From Akkermansia muciniphila (GTDB lineage Bacteria; Verrucomicrobiota; Verrucomicrobiia; Verrucomicrobiales; Akkermansiaceae), in NCBI RefSeq assembly GCF_002884975.1, contig NZ_PJKB01000001.1:768596-832595 (forward strand): a DNA stretch of 64,000 nucleotides, written 5' to 3'. The position numbers and the translations under genes were made by a program. Position 1 is the stretch's first letter. Each line of letters opens with the position of its first letter. This document shows, piece by piece, positions 38,046 through 47,572 of the stretch. The notes below the pieces were generated by a model that saw nothing but the letters and a program-made list of their open reading frames with translations, was not told where the DNA came from and ran no database searches.

Positions 38046-38712
38046 GCGCGCTCCTTTCCATCACCGGAGAAGCTTTCCCCTCCTCCGCCCGGCGGATGCG
38101 GCGCGCCGGATTTCCGGCCCACACCTCATTGGAAGGGATGGAACGCGTCACCACGGAACGGGCTCCCACGACGGCGTTGTCCCCGATGGAAACGCCTTTC
38201 AAAATGAAGGTTCCGGCACCCAGGAAGACGTTGTTCCCAATCCTGACGGGAGCGGACCGGCGCAGAAGCCTGTCCTCCGCTCCCCGCCTGGCTTCCGGGT
38301 CCAACGCGTGGAAATCCGTATCCATGATGTGGACTCCGAATCCGGCCTTTACATCGTCTCCGATCGTCACCGACCGCGTGCAGATAATCACGGTATTGCT
38401 GATGCCCACCCGGTTGCCGATGCGCAGCACGCCGTCCCTGTCCACGGAAATCAGGCAGCGCTGGGAGGAACGGGAGACGCCGTGGGGGCCGTTCCGCATG
38501 GTAAATTCCCTTCCTATGCGGCACGGAACGGAACGGCGGCGGCTTCCCCTGGATATCCTGACGTCCGGAATTCCGAACGAACAGAGGCCGGGGCCGTAAA
38601 CCGCATTGCCGGCATACAGGAGCCACCTGGCATACCAATTGTGAAGGGGATGCAGGCAGACGGCCCAGCAGCGGAGCACAGCTTTCCTGGCAAGGTAAAT
38701 CAATTGCTGCAT
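38038..38712 (-). CDS. Hexapeptide-repeat acyltransferase
   Basis: 224 residues. The first 30 residues are mildly hydrophobic and basic (LARKAVLRCWAVCLHPLHNW). The left-handed beta-helix region runs from about 60 to 200: LRIGNRVGISNTVIICTRSVTIGDDVKAGFGVHIMDTDFHALD, then IGNNVFLGAGTFILKGVSIGDNAVVGARSVVTRSIP, with the catalytic His probably in DTDFHAL. Likely sugar O-acetyltransferase. It overlaps both neighbours: its start lies 13 bases inside the upstream GT4 gene and its stop 8 bases inside wzy. Confidence 0.86.
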   Translation of the reverse strand: MQQLIYLARKAVLRCWAVCLHPLHNWYARWLLYAGNAVYGPGLCSFGIPDVRISRGSRRRSVPCRIGREFTMRNGPHGVSRSSQRCLISVDRDGVLRIGNRVGISNTVIICTRSVTIGDDVKAGFGVHIMDTDFHALDPEARRGAEDRLLRRSAPVRIGNNVFLGAGTFILKGVSIGDNAVVGARSVVTRSIPSNEVWAGNPARRIRRAEEGKASPVMERSAHA

Positions 38713-40031
38713 GCGGCCCCCTCCCTTCCCTTTCCTTCATGTTCCTCCGTGCCGTTCCCTGCGTCTCCGGCAATGCTCCCGTAGATGCGTTTCAGTTGTT
38801 CCGCATTCGCGGAACGGTCATGGCTCGCCAGGGAGGCCTGCCTTCCGCGGAAGGAAATACGCCTGCACAGATCCATGTCCCCGAACAGGCGGCACACCAG
38901 CATGGCCAGCATTTCCGTCTCTTCAAACCGGTACAGGAAACCCGTTTCCCCGTCGGACACGGAATCCATCATCCCCCCGGCATAAGCCGCGATGCAGGGA
39001 GTGCCCACCATCTGGGCTTCCCCCAGTGAATTGGACTCATTTTCAATCATGGAGGGGCAAACGAATACATGCGCTTTCCGGAATTGGCTGCACATCTGCT
39101 CCGCGTCCAGGCGTCCCAGCCAGCGGAAGCGGTCCCGGACTCCAAGCCGTTCCATCAGGTTTCCCAAATAACGGGCGTAGCCGTTCCTGCGCCACGCAGG
39201 GACTGACAGGATGTCCGGTCCGACCACCTTCACCCTGGCGTCAGGATAATGCCGCAGAACCAGGGGAAGAGCCTCCACCACCTTGTGGAATCCTTTCAGG
39301 GGGTAGTGGGACTGGCTGAGAAAAATCGTATGCTTTTCGCACGCTCCGGCATCCCATTCATGACGGTAAAAGGGTTCCCTGAGCGTGGGCTGGAGAACAT
39401 GGTACCGCGCCGCGGGGTTCATGGCCCATGCGTGGGAACGGTCCCAGGCGGTACATCCGATTACATGGCGCACCTTGCCGAACAGCTCCCGTTCGTATTT
39501 TCCACGCGCCTTGATCTTCCGCTGCTGGGCAAAAAGCGTGTCGCGGCGCAGCAGATCGCGGAAGGTAACGGATTTCACGAGTTCCCGGGCAGGAATGCCG
39601 CCCATATAGAACCCGGCGCAGACGGAAGACAGCCCCTGGATGGAAACGGCCGTGCGTTCCGCCCCGCAGGCCTGCACCCAGGCCAGGGAGTGCGGGTATT
39701 CGGAACCGCGGATATGGACCACGTCCGGGCTGAATATATCCCTGATTTCCCGGAAACAGGGTTCCAGTTCCTTCCTGTAAACCCCCATGTCCGCAGGGGC
39801 GGGAACCAGGTAATAGGTCATGGCCTCCCCGTCCAGGCGGCGCAGGGTGCGCCCCGGGTAAAACATGACGGCGGCCAGCTTTAAATCCGGGGCGGCTTTC
39901 ATCAGCTCCTGCGCTCCCGCGTACATCCAGCCTCCCAGAACCGGTTCCGGAAGCCCAAGCATCCGGCACGGTTCGGGAAACAGGATATTGGACAGCCAGA
40001 GCACGTTCATCCCTTTTTCCGGAGCGTTCAT
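38700..40031 (-). CDS. Glycosyltransferase, GT4 family
   Basis: 443 residues from the ATG at 40031, 5 bases after the previous stop; the frame extends upstream, but that part is Gly/Arg-rich antisense to the neighbour. The N-terminal domain has NVLWLSNILFPEP and DVVHIRGSEYPHSL. The C-terminal domain has FLSQSHYPLKGFHKVVEALPLVL, VVGPDI, AHVFVCPSMIENESNSLGEAQMVGTPCIAAYAGGM and DGETGFLYRFEE. Cytoplasmic, retaining transferase of the EPS repeat unit; donor unknown. Confidence 0.88.
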   Translation of the reverse strand: MNAPEKGMNVLWLSNILFPEPCRMLGLPEPVLGGWMYAGAQELMKAAPDLKLAAVMFYPGRTLRRLDGEAMTYYLVPAPADMGVYRKELEPCFREIRDIFSPDVVHIRGSEYPHSLAWVQACGAERTAVSIQGLSSVCAGFYMGGIPARELVKSVTFRDLLRRDTLFAQQRKIKARGKYERELFGKVRHVIGCTAWDRSHAWAMNPAARYHVLQPTLREPFYRHEWDAGACEKHTIFLSQSHYPLKGFHKVVEALPLVLRHYPDARVKVVGPDILSVPAWRRNGYARYLGNLMERLGVRDRFRWLGRLDAEQMCSQFRKAHVFVCPSMIENESNSLGEAQMVGTPCIAAYAGGMMDSVSDGETGFLYRFEETEMLAMLVCRLFGDMDLCRRISFRGRQASLASHDRSANAEQLKRIYGSIAGDAGNGTEEHEGKGREGAACSN

Positions 40032-40036
40032 GTTTT

Positions 40037-41056
40037 TCACCAGTAGCACCCCCCCTCCACACGGCTGGCGTGGCCTACCGTCTCCTCTCTTCCCGGCCTC
40101 GCCCACGCGTCATTGAAAAGCCGGGAATAATCATGTTTGGGAGCGCCGGGATCGGCCCCGTAGGCCGGGTCTTCCCAGCGCCTGCCCCGCAGGCCGAACA
40201 GCAGTTGGAGAGCCCCGCCGAGATGCACGGCCTGCCTGCCCCTCCTCTTGGCATGGGCCGCCAGATGAAAGCCGTAAGCCCCGCACCCGATGAGGCAGAC
40301 GTCGTAATCCCGGCGGTCCATCTCCCCCTCCATCCATGCCAGGGCTTCAAACCAGTCGGCAAAACGGTCCGGCCCCGCTCCCATGCTCTGGACGGCGGCC
40401 AGCGTCTCCAGGGAAAAGGAAGGAAGAACCTCCGGGTTTTCAAAAATCCTTTCCCGGTTCCGTTCGTATTGGAGCGTTATGCTTTCTGCGAAAGGATGGA
40501 CCACCAGCACCTTCCTTCCCTCCAGGGCCCTGCTCCATGGCCGGGAAGACCAGTAAGGCTCCAGATTCAGCAGGCGCACGCGGGGAACATCCCGGATCAT
40601 GGGCATCACTTCCCGTTCGTACGGAAGCCAGCTTCCCAGGATATCCAGTTCCATCATGTCACGCAGCATCAGCTCGCAGAAACGGGCCAGATACTCCGGC
40701 GCGGCCGGGAAAAAGCCGGACCACTCCCTCATCTGCCTCATGATGTTTTTATTCCACCACCACTGGCCCCTCCGGCCCGTGATGTAGTCCAGCGGATTCC
40801 TGCCCGCCTTCCCAATTTCCAGATAATTATGCAGGCAGGACATTTCCGTGCAGCCAAACCGCCCCACCATGGCGGGACGGCCGGAGCGGAGAAGGTCCTC
40901 AATCATCGCGGAAGCCGCGTCCGCGTCCAGTTCACAGGAAGGGGGGCTCAGTTCCTCCCTGCCGGAACAGCGGTCAAACATGCGGCGCAGCAAATGCAAA
41001 CCCTGGTGCATCAGTGAAATCATGGCATGGACAAGTTTAATTACCTCCGCAGGCAT
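40037..41056 (-). CDS. EPS-locus protein with GT-D-like features
   Basis: 339 residues. The ATG at 41056 is preceded by GGGAGGAG, the best ribosome site in the locus, so I keep it although it overlaps the upstream gene by 20 bases; an ATG at 41023 is possible. Residues about 55-75 read GRPAMVGRFGCTEMSCL, reminiscent of the RxGDGE/GRFG motif of GT-D fold (DUF1792-type) transferases. A second motif, RKVLVVHPFAESITLQYERNRE, is shared by this kind of locus protein. There is no signal or membrane segment. A glycosyltransferase role is inferred from fold similarity and context, with low certainty. Confidence 0.55.
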   Translation of the reverse strand: MPAEVIKLVHAMISLMHQGLHLLRRMFDRCSGREELSPPSCELDADAASAMIEDLLRSGRPAMVGRFGCTEMSCLHNYLEIGKAGRNPLDYITGRRGQWWWNKNIMRQMREWSGFFPAAPEYLARFCELMLRDMMELDILGSWLPYEREVMPMIRDVPRVRLLNLEPYWSSRPWSRALEGRKVLVVHPFAESITLQYERNRERIFENPEVLPSFSLETLAAVQSMGAGPDRFADWFEALAWMEGEMDRRDYDVCLIGCGAYGFHLAAHAKRRGRQAVHLGGALQLLFGLRGRRWEDPAYGADPGAPKHDYSRLFNDAWARPGREETVGHASRVEGGCYW

Positions 41057-41897
41057 TCTCCTCCCGAAGGAAGCGGCGCTTCATGGAGCGGAGCTCCAGC
41101 CGGCTGCGCCACGTCTTCCAGTTCCTGGCGGCATTCCTGATTCTTGCGGAGCAAGGGGGCTTTTCCTCCGGATCAAAAAAACCCCTCCTGGAAAAATCCA
41201 TGGAAATGCCGTGCCGTTCAAACAGCTCCGCCACCGGCCCGTACCATTTGCCGTGGATGATGCCCGTGAAAATGTAGGGAATGATCTGGTACCCCTCCCG
41301 GGAAAACAGGGAGGGGTCCACCGTCAAAAACTCCATGCGGGAATACTTAGCCCTCCGGCTGCCGAAGCATTCGAACTTCCATGCGGATTCTTCCTTCCTC
41401 AACAGGGAAAGCAGCGCCTCCCTGCGCCACAGGGAGCCCTGGCAGCACGCGTACCAGGGATAATCCGGGTCACTGGTGAAAAGGCCTTCATACCGCGAAG
41501 GCTCGCGGACCGGAATTCCCTCCGGCGTCAACTGGATGCAGGGAATTTCCGGATGGGCGCGCATCTGCGCCGCGTATCTTTCCACCGCCCCGCCGTCCAC
41601 CGGCGCCGTCAGGAAGTAATCCTCCTGCATGTAAAGCACCGTATCCGTTTCCATGGCCTCCAGGGCCCATTTCAGGCATTCGCTCCACGTGGCCCTCCTG
41701 CGCCCCGGAATGATCCGGCCTGCGCAGCTCCTCAGGGAAACGACGTTTTTTTCCGGACCGGAATAGGTCTTGTACTCCGTATTCAGGTACACGCGGGCGG
41801 GGCAATCGGGCCAATAAAGGGACCAGAGCCTGAAAAAAGGCTCCCAGCAGTCTTCAAAGGAATCACAGGTATTGACGAGAATGGAATAGGATTTCAT
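41037..41897 (-). CDS. Putative glycosyltransferase
   Basis: 286 residues. The start YSILVNTCDSFEDCWEPFFRLW and the DTVLYMQEDYFLTAPVD segment (E-D-x-F in place of D-x-D, near residue 93) look like a GT-A type transferase found in polysaccharide loci. GIIHGKWYGP near residue 225 is another likely conserved site. It is soluble. The gene starts 4 bases after Wzx ends and overlaps the next by 20 bases. No close family named with confidence. Confidence 0.6.
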   Translation of the reverse strand: MKSYSILVNTCDSFEDCWEPFFRLWSLYWPDCPARVYLNTEYKTYSGPEKNVVSLRSCAGRIIPGRRRATWSECLKWALEAMETDTVLYMQEDYFLTAPVDGGAVERYAAQMRAHPEIPCIQLTPEGIPVREPSRYEGLFTSDPDYPWYACCQGSLWRREALLSLLRKEESAWKFECFGSRRAKYSRMEFLTVDPSLFSREGYQIIPYIFTGIIHGKWYGPVAELFERHGISMDFSRRGFFDPEEKPPCSARIRNAARNWKTWRSRLELRSMKRRFLREENACGGN

Positions 41898-41901
41898 GGA
41901 A

Positions 41902-43443
41902 TTATTTGGAAAACTGAATTTTTCTCCAGGCGCTTTTCAGGAAAAAAACAAGGGTGCCGCGCTCCCTGCCGTCCAGAGAAAAAAACCAGAGGAAAAGGAG
42001 GAAGACGGCCAGGAGCGAGCAGGTGCGGAACAATACCGGAACGGGAGAAAGCGACGCATCAATCCGGCACAGGAGGATGCCCGCGGCAAACGTAGCCGCG
42101 CTGGGAACAAGGCACGGCGCCAGCACCCGGAAAGAAAAATCCCGCAGGCTGAGACCCAGGCGCCGCACGCAAATGGAAAGGGCCAGCAGCCCCCCCGGCA
42201 GGGTTACGAAAAGAATGGCGGCCACATACATCATGCAGGGAGACCATCCCATGCGGTAGAATCCCCAGGTAGCGCCCAGGAAAAGAATTCCGGACCCCGT
42301 TTTCACCAGCGTGTACAGGCGGATGTTCCCCTCCGCGTAAATGGCGGACCCCAGGCTGAGGAAAAGCTGTTCCAGCAAGGTTCTGGCAAGCTGGAGCCTG
42401 CAGAACAGGACCGCCCAGGCGGGGACGGAATGAAGCCAGAGACCCAGGAGCCCCGGAGCCTCCAGAATCAGCGGAATGGCGAAAACCGCCATGAGCAGGT
42501 AGGCGAATTTGCAGCCGGACAGGGAGGCACGCAGCATGAGGCCGCGGTTGCCCGCCCCTTCGCTTTTTGAAATGACCGGATTCAGGGCCTTCAGCATGGT
42601 CCCGGAAAAAGCCATGGTTTGCCCGTTGATCTGCTGGGCGACGGCCTGCGCCGCATTGAGGGCGACGCCGAAAAAGTGGTTCAGGACGATGCCGACGCCG
42701 TATTCCGACAGCATGCTGCTGGCGGAAACCGTGAAATTCCAGCCTGCAAAGCTTCCCATTTCCCGGAAAACGCCGCGTTTCCAGTAACGCCGCGGCGCAA
42801 TCACGCACTCCGCATAGTTCCTGCGGCAATAAACAAGCATGGCCGTCATGGCAAGGATGGAAATCCCGGCCATCAACACCCCGTACAGAACCAGCTTGTC
42901 CGCCAGCACATGAACGACAAGCAGGGCCGCTCCCAGCTTCAGGAAAGATTCCAGAACGCCTATGACGGCGAAATACAGCATATTTTCATGGGCGTTCAGC
43001 ACGGCTTCATAAGGAACGCCCAGAATGCCGAACACGGTGCTGGCGATCATGGCCCAGTAAACGCACCTGGCGGCAAAAACCCGGTCCTCCGGAATATTGA
43101 GAACATGCCCGAACAGGATGGGGGCCGCAGCGTACAGCAGGATTCCGACCATCACGGCAATGGCAAGATGGAGCACCACGCTGATATTAAACACGATTTT
43201 CTGTTTCTCCGGGTCCCCTTCCCCCTCCGCATAGCTCATGAAGCGCTGGGTAGCCGCCGCCATGCTGGCGTTGAGAAAAGCCAGCATGGCAATCACGCCC
43301 GCCACCATGTTGAAAATGCCGAAGTCGTCCACTCCCAGGGCATTCAGGACCAAGCGCGTCGCGTACAGGGAAATGAACATGGTGACGCCCATTTTCATAT
43401 ACAGGAATCCTGTGTTCCTTATCACTCTGGAGACGGTGTTCAT
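41902..43443 (-). CDS. Wzx-like polysaccharide flippase
   Basis: 513 residues with about twelve to fourteen membrane helices. The N-terminus (RNTGFLYMKMGVTMFISLYATRLVLNALGVDDFGIFNMVAGV) is typical of the oligosaccharide flippase (MOP/PST) family: an amphipathic start, then the LG-x-x-x-x-G-x-Y/F signature. It moves the undecaprenyl-linked repeat unit to the periplasmic side. It lies between wzc (60 bases upstream) and the first dedicated transferases. Confidence 0.9.
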   Translation of the reverse strand: MNTVSRVIRNTGFLYMKMGVTMFISLYATRLVLNALGVDDFGIFNMVAGVIAMLAFLNASMAAATQRFMSYAEGEGDPEKQKIVFNISVVLHLAIAVMVGILLYAAAPILFGHVLNIPEDRVFAARCVYWAMIASTVFGILGVPYEAVLNAHENMLYFAVIGVLESFLKLGAALLVVHVLADKLVLYGVLMAGISILAMTAMLVYCRRNYAECVIAPRRYWKRGVFREMGSFAGWNFTVSASSMLSEYGVGIVLNHFFGVALNAAQAVAQQINGQTMAFSGTMLKALNPVISKSEGAGNRGLMLRASLSGCKFAYLLMAVFAIPLILEAPGLLGLWLHSVPAWAVLFCRLQLARTLLEQLFLSLGSAIYAEGNIRLYTLVKTGSGILFLGATWGFYRMGWSPCMMYVAAILFVTLPGGLLALSICVRRLGLSLRDFSFRVLAPCLVPSAATFAAGILLCRIDASLSPVPVLFRTCSLLAVFLLFLWFFSLDGRERGTLVFFLKSAWRKIQFSK

Positions 43444-43503
43444 GAAACGGTGGAAGAAAAAGACTGAAGGGCGAATGCTGGAAAAAGGGGCGGTTCAACG
43501 GCT

Positions 43504-45840
43504 CTATCCGTCTGCTTCGGAATACTCGCTGTAATAATGAAAACGGGAATTTTTGAAATTCTCCGCATTGAGGATAAGGGCGACGGCACGGAATTCGCCC
43601 TTGTCCGCCAGCCCCTGGATGGCGGGGACGTACTGCTTCTCGATCATGCCGCACCTGATGACATAAAGAACCAGGTCCGCATGGCGCGCCATGAGGGAAG
43701 CGTCCACCACGGCCTCATACGGGCAGCCGTCCAGGATGATGCGGTCATACCGGGCGCGCCAGTACCGGAGCAGCTCTTCAAAACGGTCCTGGGTCAGCAA
43801 CGCGACGGGGTTGGGGGGAACGGGGCCTGCCGTCACCAGGTCAAACCCCGGGAACTTCCTGCCGGACTGCAGGACGGAATCCGGAGACGCCTGCGGGTTC
43901 ATCAGCAGGTGCACGAGGCCCCTGCTATTCTTCCCTCCGTAAAAGGCGGAAAGGCTGGCCTTGCGCAAGTCCCCGTCAATGAGGAGGACTTTTTTTCCGG
44001 TCTGGGCATACGCGGCGGCCAGGTTCAGGGCCGTAAACGTCTTCCCCTCTCCCGCCCGTGTGGACGTCATGAACAGCACGCGGGAGGCTTCCTCCGGATT
44101 GGGCAGCAGCATAAGTTCCGCATTGTTGCGGAGAATGTGAAAGCATTCTTCCATGAGGGAGCGGCCATTCATGACGACCAGGGGCAGCTTCGCCCGCTCT
44201 TTTCCGGAAAGCAGGGGCAGCGCTCCTGCCAGCGGCAGGTCCGTCAGTCCGGCGAGGTCCTTCTTGTCCCGCACCTTCGTATTCAGGGCGTTTCCGGCCA
44301 GCAGGGCCAACAGGCTCACCAAAGCTCCTCCGGCCATGCCGCCCACCGTCATCAGGAACAATTTGGGCGCTACGGGGGCATTGGAGCCGAACGCAGGTTC
44401 CAGAATGCGGGCGCTTGGTTCCGTCGTGGCCAGGGCCAGAGCGTTTTCCTCCCTCTTTTTCAGCAGCATCAGGTAAAGCTCCTCCATGACCTTCTGTTCC
44501 CGCAGAAGGGGGACCAGGCCTTCATCCTTGGAGGCCATGTCCGACAAAAGCCGGTTGAGTTCATTCCGCTCCTTTTCCAGTTCACTCATCCTCACTTCCA
44601 GCGCGTTGCAGTAATTGGCAATGGAACGGCCAATGGATTCGCGCATCTCCTTCATGTTCTCCGCAAGGGAGGAGACCATGGGATTCTGCCTTCCCGCGCT
44701 GGCGAACAATTTTTTATGCTGGAGGAAATTGTCGTTGAAAAGTTCAATCTGCTTGGCAATTCCCGCATCCTGAATGCCTATATTGGCGGGGATCATGTCC
44801 TGCTGGCGGCTCCGGTCCGCCAGCAGCCTGGCAAGCACCTTCACCTGAATCAACTCCGTCCTGGTGGAGAAAAGTTCCGTCCCTATTTCCTGCACCCTGT
44901 TGAACGTGGCATCCAGCGTCGTATCCATATCCTTGACGATCCGGCTGTTGCGCTTGTAGTCAATCACCTGCTTGTCTACGCCGCCGAGCTGGCCGCCAAG
45001 CTTGCCAATGCGTTTGACGATGAACTCCTCCGCCCGCGAGGCGGCCAGCTGCTTCTCCCGCCTGGAATGGTCATTGTAAACTTCAATAAGATAATTCAGG
45101 GCGTCTTCCGCCTTTTGCGGATGGGAAAGCCTCAACGTCAGCTCCAGCAGGCTGCTTTCCTTGGAATCCGGCCGCGTTACGCTCAGCCGGCCCAGCATTC
45201 CGTCGGTGGCCTCCTTCACGGAAACACGCTCCACAAAAATGGTCCTTCCCACGCTGCCTGAAGAAAAATGAGAAGTAGGGCATACCTTCACCGTGGCGAA
45301 GGGAAGCTTCAGCGGAACGCCGAACTTTCCGTGCAGAACGTTTTCCCCGCCCTCCTTCTCCCGGCAGGACAGGGAAAATTCCCGGCCGTTCAGCGGAGTA
45401 ACCGCCAGGGAACAAGGCTGAAACGCCGCCTCTTCACTGAACTCAACCTTCAGGGGAGTCGTATGGTAAAGATCCACTTTCCGGATATTCCGCTTCTCCC
45501 AGTAGGAAACGTTGAGCCCCAGCCCCTTCACGACACGGCCCATCACCTCCGAGGACTTGACCACATAGCTCTCATTCGCCAGGTTGGCCTCCCCCGGCTT
45601 GAATCCCAGATCGGAGAGAATGATTTCCGAAACCTGGGCGTTCTTCTGCTTGTCATCCCTCAGCATGATGCGGGCGGTCTTCTGGTACAAATACCCCTGC
45701 CGCGCGGAGATGAAATAAGCCAGCCCCCCGCCCAGCAGGGCGCACGCCAGAATCCAGGGCCAATACCTCCTGGCCGTGGAAAAAATGAACCGGAAGGAAA
45801 AAATATCGTTGTCCTCAGGCTGTATCACTGAAACGGGCAT
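43504..45840 (-). CDS. wzc: Polysaccharide co-polymerase and tyrosine autokinase Wzc
   Basis: 778 residues from the ATG at 45840 (a TTG further up lies inside the preceding gene). Two membrane helices (about 28-45 and 490-510) flank a periplasmic Wzz-type coiled-coil domain. The cytoplasmic BY-kinase has Walker A STRAGEGKTFTALNLA (about 590-605), Walker A' VLLIDGDLRKA and Walker B IILDGCP. It ends in the tyrosine cluster FHYYSEYSEADG, the expected autophosphorylation tail. It controls chain length and export with Wza. A cognate Wzb phosphatase is not in the locus; an LMW phosphatase gene lies 13 kb away at 59096. Confidence 0.94.
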   Translation of the reverse strand: MPVSVIQPEDNDIFSFRFIFSTARRYWPWILACALLGGGLAYFISARQGYLYQKTARIMLRDDKQKNAQVSEIILSDLGFKPGEANLANESYVVKSSEVMGRVVKGLGLNVSYWEKRNIRKVDLYHTTPLKVEFSEEAAFQPCSLAVTPLNGREFSLSCREKEGGENVLHGKFGVPLKLPFATVKVCPTSHFSSGSVGRTIFVERVSVKEATDGMLGRLSVTRPDSKESSLLELTLRLSHPQKAEDALNYLIEVYNDHSRREKQLAASRAEEFIVKRIGKLGGQLGGVDKQVIDYKRNSRIVKDMDTTLDATFNRVQEIGTELFSTRTELIQVKVLARLLADRSRQQDMIPANIGIQDAGIAKQIELFNDNFLQHKKLFASAGRQNPMVSSLAENMKEMRESIGRSIANYCNALEVRMSELEKERNELNRLLSDMASKDEGLVPLLREQKVMEELYLMLLKKREENALALATTEPSARILEPAFGSNAPVAPKLFLMTVGGMAGGALVSLLALLAGNALNTKVRDKKDLAGLTDLPLAGALPLLSGKERAKLPLVVMNGRSLMEECFHILRNNAELMLLPNPEEASRVLFMTSTRAGEGKTFTALNLAAAYAQTGKKVLLIDGDLRKASLSAFYGGKNSRGLVHLLMNPQASPDSVLQSGRKFPGFDLVTAGPVPPNPVALLTQDRFEELLRYWRARYDRIILDGCPYEAVVDASLMARHADLVLYVIRCGMIEKQYVPAIQGLADKGEFRAVALILNAENFKNSRFHYYSEYSEADG

Positions 45841-45865
45841 GGAAGGAAAAATCGGATGAAGCGTC

Positions 45866-46663
45866 TTACAGGCTGATGGCGATGACGGCAATAAGCAGGG
45901 ACAGGCCGGAAAGGCCCCAGGCGTAGTACTGGGCGCTCTCGCTCCTCATGTTGATCTTGCGGTCCGACGGAGTGACGTAAATAATATCATTCTGCCTGAT
46001 GTAGTAATAAGGAGAGGAGAAAATGGACTTGCTGCGCAGGTCCAGCTTGACGATCTTCCGGTCACGCTCCATTTCCCGGATCAGCACGATGTCCCGGTTG
46101 CCGTCGATATTCAAATCTCCCGCCCGGCTGATGGCGTCAAAAATGGTGACGCGCTGGCCGTCCACCTGGTAGGAACCGGGATTATTCACCTCCCCCAGAA
46201 CGGAAAATTTGAAGTTCATGATCTGGACGTTGACGGAGGCGTCCTTGATGTAATCACTGTTGCGGAGCTTCGCGGAAATGTCGTGTGCAAGCTGGGAGCA
46301 CGTCTTCCGGGCGGCCTTCATCTTCCCGATGACCGGCAGGACAATATATCCCTCGTCGTCCACCAGGTACCCTTTGGGCCGCGAATTGCCGGTGTTGTTG
46401 GAGATGGAATTGCCCATTTCCGCCATGATGAAGGGGGTAGTCAGTTCCGGCTGCTTGCTGCTGACGGAAATATAAAGCTGATCGTCTTTTTGAATAGTCG
46501 TCTGGTATTTGGTGACTATATCCTGCCGGGTCTCACCCGTAATGTCCTGGATATAGAGAACCTCTTTCGGATTAACGCAGGAGGCCAGAAGCAGGGTACA
46601 GACAGCCAGGGAGGCCAGCCGGAAAATTCCGGAGGAAAAAAGAGGGCGATGATGCATAATCAT
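45866..46663 (-). CDS. wza: Polysaccharide export lipoprotein Wza
   Basis: 265 residues from the ATG at 46663 (another at 46657). A lipoprotein signal peptide ends in the lipobox LLASC. The Poly_export domain follows (YQTTIQKDDQLYISVSSKQPEL, YLVDDEGYIVLPVIGKMKAARKT), then SLBB domains (FSVLGEVNNPGSYQVDG, ITIFDAISRAGDL-like). It ends in one hydrophobic helix (GLSGLSLLIAVIAISL), the outer-membrane helix of Wza. It forms the export channel, working with Wzc encoded 25 bases downstream. Confidence 0.94.
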   Translation of the reverse strand: MIMHHRPLFSSGIFRLASLAVCTLLLASCVNPKEVLYIQDITGETRQDIVTKYQTTIQKDDQLYISVSSKQPELTTPFIMAEMGNSISNNTGNSRPKGYLVDDEGYIVLPVIGKMKAARKTCSQLAHDISAKLRNSDYIKDASVNVQIMNFKFSVLGEVNNPGSYQVDGQRVTIFDAISRAGDLNIDGNRDIVLIREMERDRKIVKLDLRSKSIFSSPYYYIRQNDIIYVTPSDRKINMRSESAQYYAWGLSGLSLLIAVIAISL

Positions 46664-46698
46664 GAGGTGCAAGGGTATGTTATTAAACAGATAAATAG

Positions 46699-47361
46699 TC
46701 AGGACTCCTGCTGCTTGGACGGAAAAAACACAGGCAGGGAAAGATCGTTCCTGACAGGAATGCTGCCCGAGATATTCCTGAAAGCGTCTTCGCACTGCCG
46801 GACGTCCTTATGGGTCAGCAACCGGACAACGGTTTGAAAAACAATCCTGACATCCATGAACAGGGACACATTCCGGGCATAAACGATGTCGTAGCACAAC
46901 CGCCTGTAGAACGGGATTCCGTTCCTTCCGTATACCTGGGCCATGCCGGTCAATCCGGGCCGGACGGAACAGCGCGCCATGCAGCAGCGGCGGGAAAAAA
47001 CTTCCAGTTGCTCCGGAATCCATGGCCGGGGGCCTACAATGGACATGTCTCCCTTGATAATGTTGACCAACTGGGGCAGTTCATCCAGGGAATAACGGCG
47101 TAAAAAAGTTCCCAGCGGAAAAGACCTCAAGTCATCCGGAAGCAGCAGCCCCTCCGAATCACGGGCATCCGTCATGGTCTTGAATTTAAAGACCCGGAAC
47201 AATTCTCCGCGGTACCCGACACGCATCTGGGAAAAAAACGGGGACTTCCGCGTATGAACCAGGAGTATTATGGATATAACGGCCAGAAGAGGCGATACGA
47301 TCATCAATGTCCATAAGGAGATAGCAATATCCAATACGCGTTTTCCAAAAAACTTATACAT
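46699..47361 (-). CDS. Initiating sugar phosphotransferase (small monotopic PGT)
   Basis: 220 residues. One re-entrant N-terminal helix (about 9-35), then the bacterial sugar transferase domain: FFSQMRVGYRGELFRVFKFKTM, the catalytic Asp93-Glu94 in SLDELPQLVNIIKGDMSIVGPRP, and VRPGLTGMAQVYGRN. It transfers a sugar-1-phosphate from a nucleotide sugar to undecaprenyl phosphate, the first step of the polysaccharide. It is the first gene of the 17-gene locus. The sugar (often Gal, Glc, or a diNAc-type sugar) is not determined. Confidence 0.92.
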   Translation of the reverse strand: MYKFFGKRVLDIAISLWTLMIVSPLLAVISIILLVHTRKSPFFSQMRVGYRGELFRVFKFKTMTDARDSEGLLLPDDLRSFPLGTFLRRYSLDELPQLVNIIKGDMSIVGPRPWIPEQLEVFSRRCCMARCSVRPGLTGMAQVYGRNGIPFYRRLCYDIVYARNVSLFMDVRIVFQTVVRLLTHKDVRQCEDAFRNISGSIPVRNDLSLPVFFPSKQQES

Positions 47362-47379
47362 AGCTCTGCCCGAAAACTA

Positions 47380-47396
47380 CCGGATTTCAAATCCGG
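47380..47396. repeat. Dispersed palindrome, copy c
   Basis: CCGGATTTCAAATCCGG, an 8-bp perfect inverted repeat around one base, 19 bases upstream of the first EPS gene. It is followed by CATCTTCATG, similar to the flank of copy d. Confidence 0.7.
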
Positions 47397-47555
47397 CATC
47401 TTCATGCCCGTATAAAAGCGTTCATCATCAATGATGGTAAATAACTTATATAAATCTGAACTTTCCTTTCACGCTGGCTTACGGAAGCCCTGCCATTTAT
47501 ATATTCAACCACAAGTATCTGATACGCATGAAAAAATATTAATTCATCATTGACG

Positions 47556-47572
47556 GCGGATTTGAAATCCGC
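47556..47572. repeat. Dispersed palindrome, copy d
   Basis: GCGGATTTGAAATCCGC, an 8-bp perfect inverted repeat around one base. The flank ACTTTTCATGAACG resembles that of copy c. Confidence 0.7.

Noticed and set aside
43537-45261. A 574-codon open frame on the plus strand
   Set aside because: It is antisense to wzc, whose kinase motifs and membrane helices are all on the minus strand.
28646-47361. Mobile element carrying the EPS locus
   Set aside because: No integrase, transposase or terminal repeats were seen, and I found no second copy of the tRNA-Glu 3' end. Island origin remains only a suspicion.
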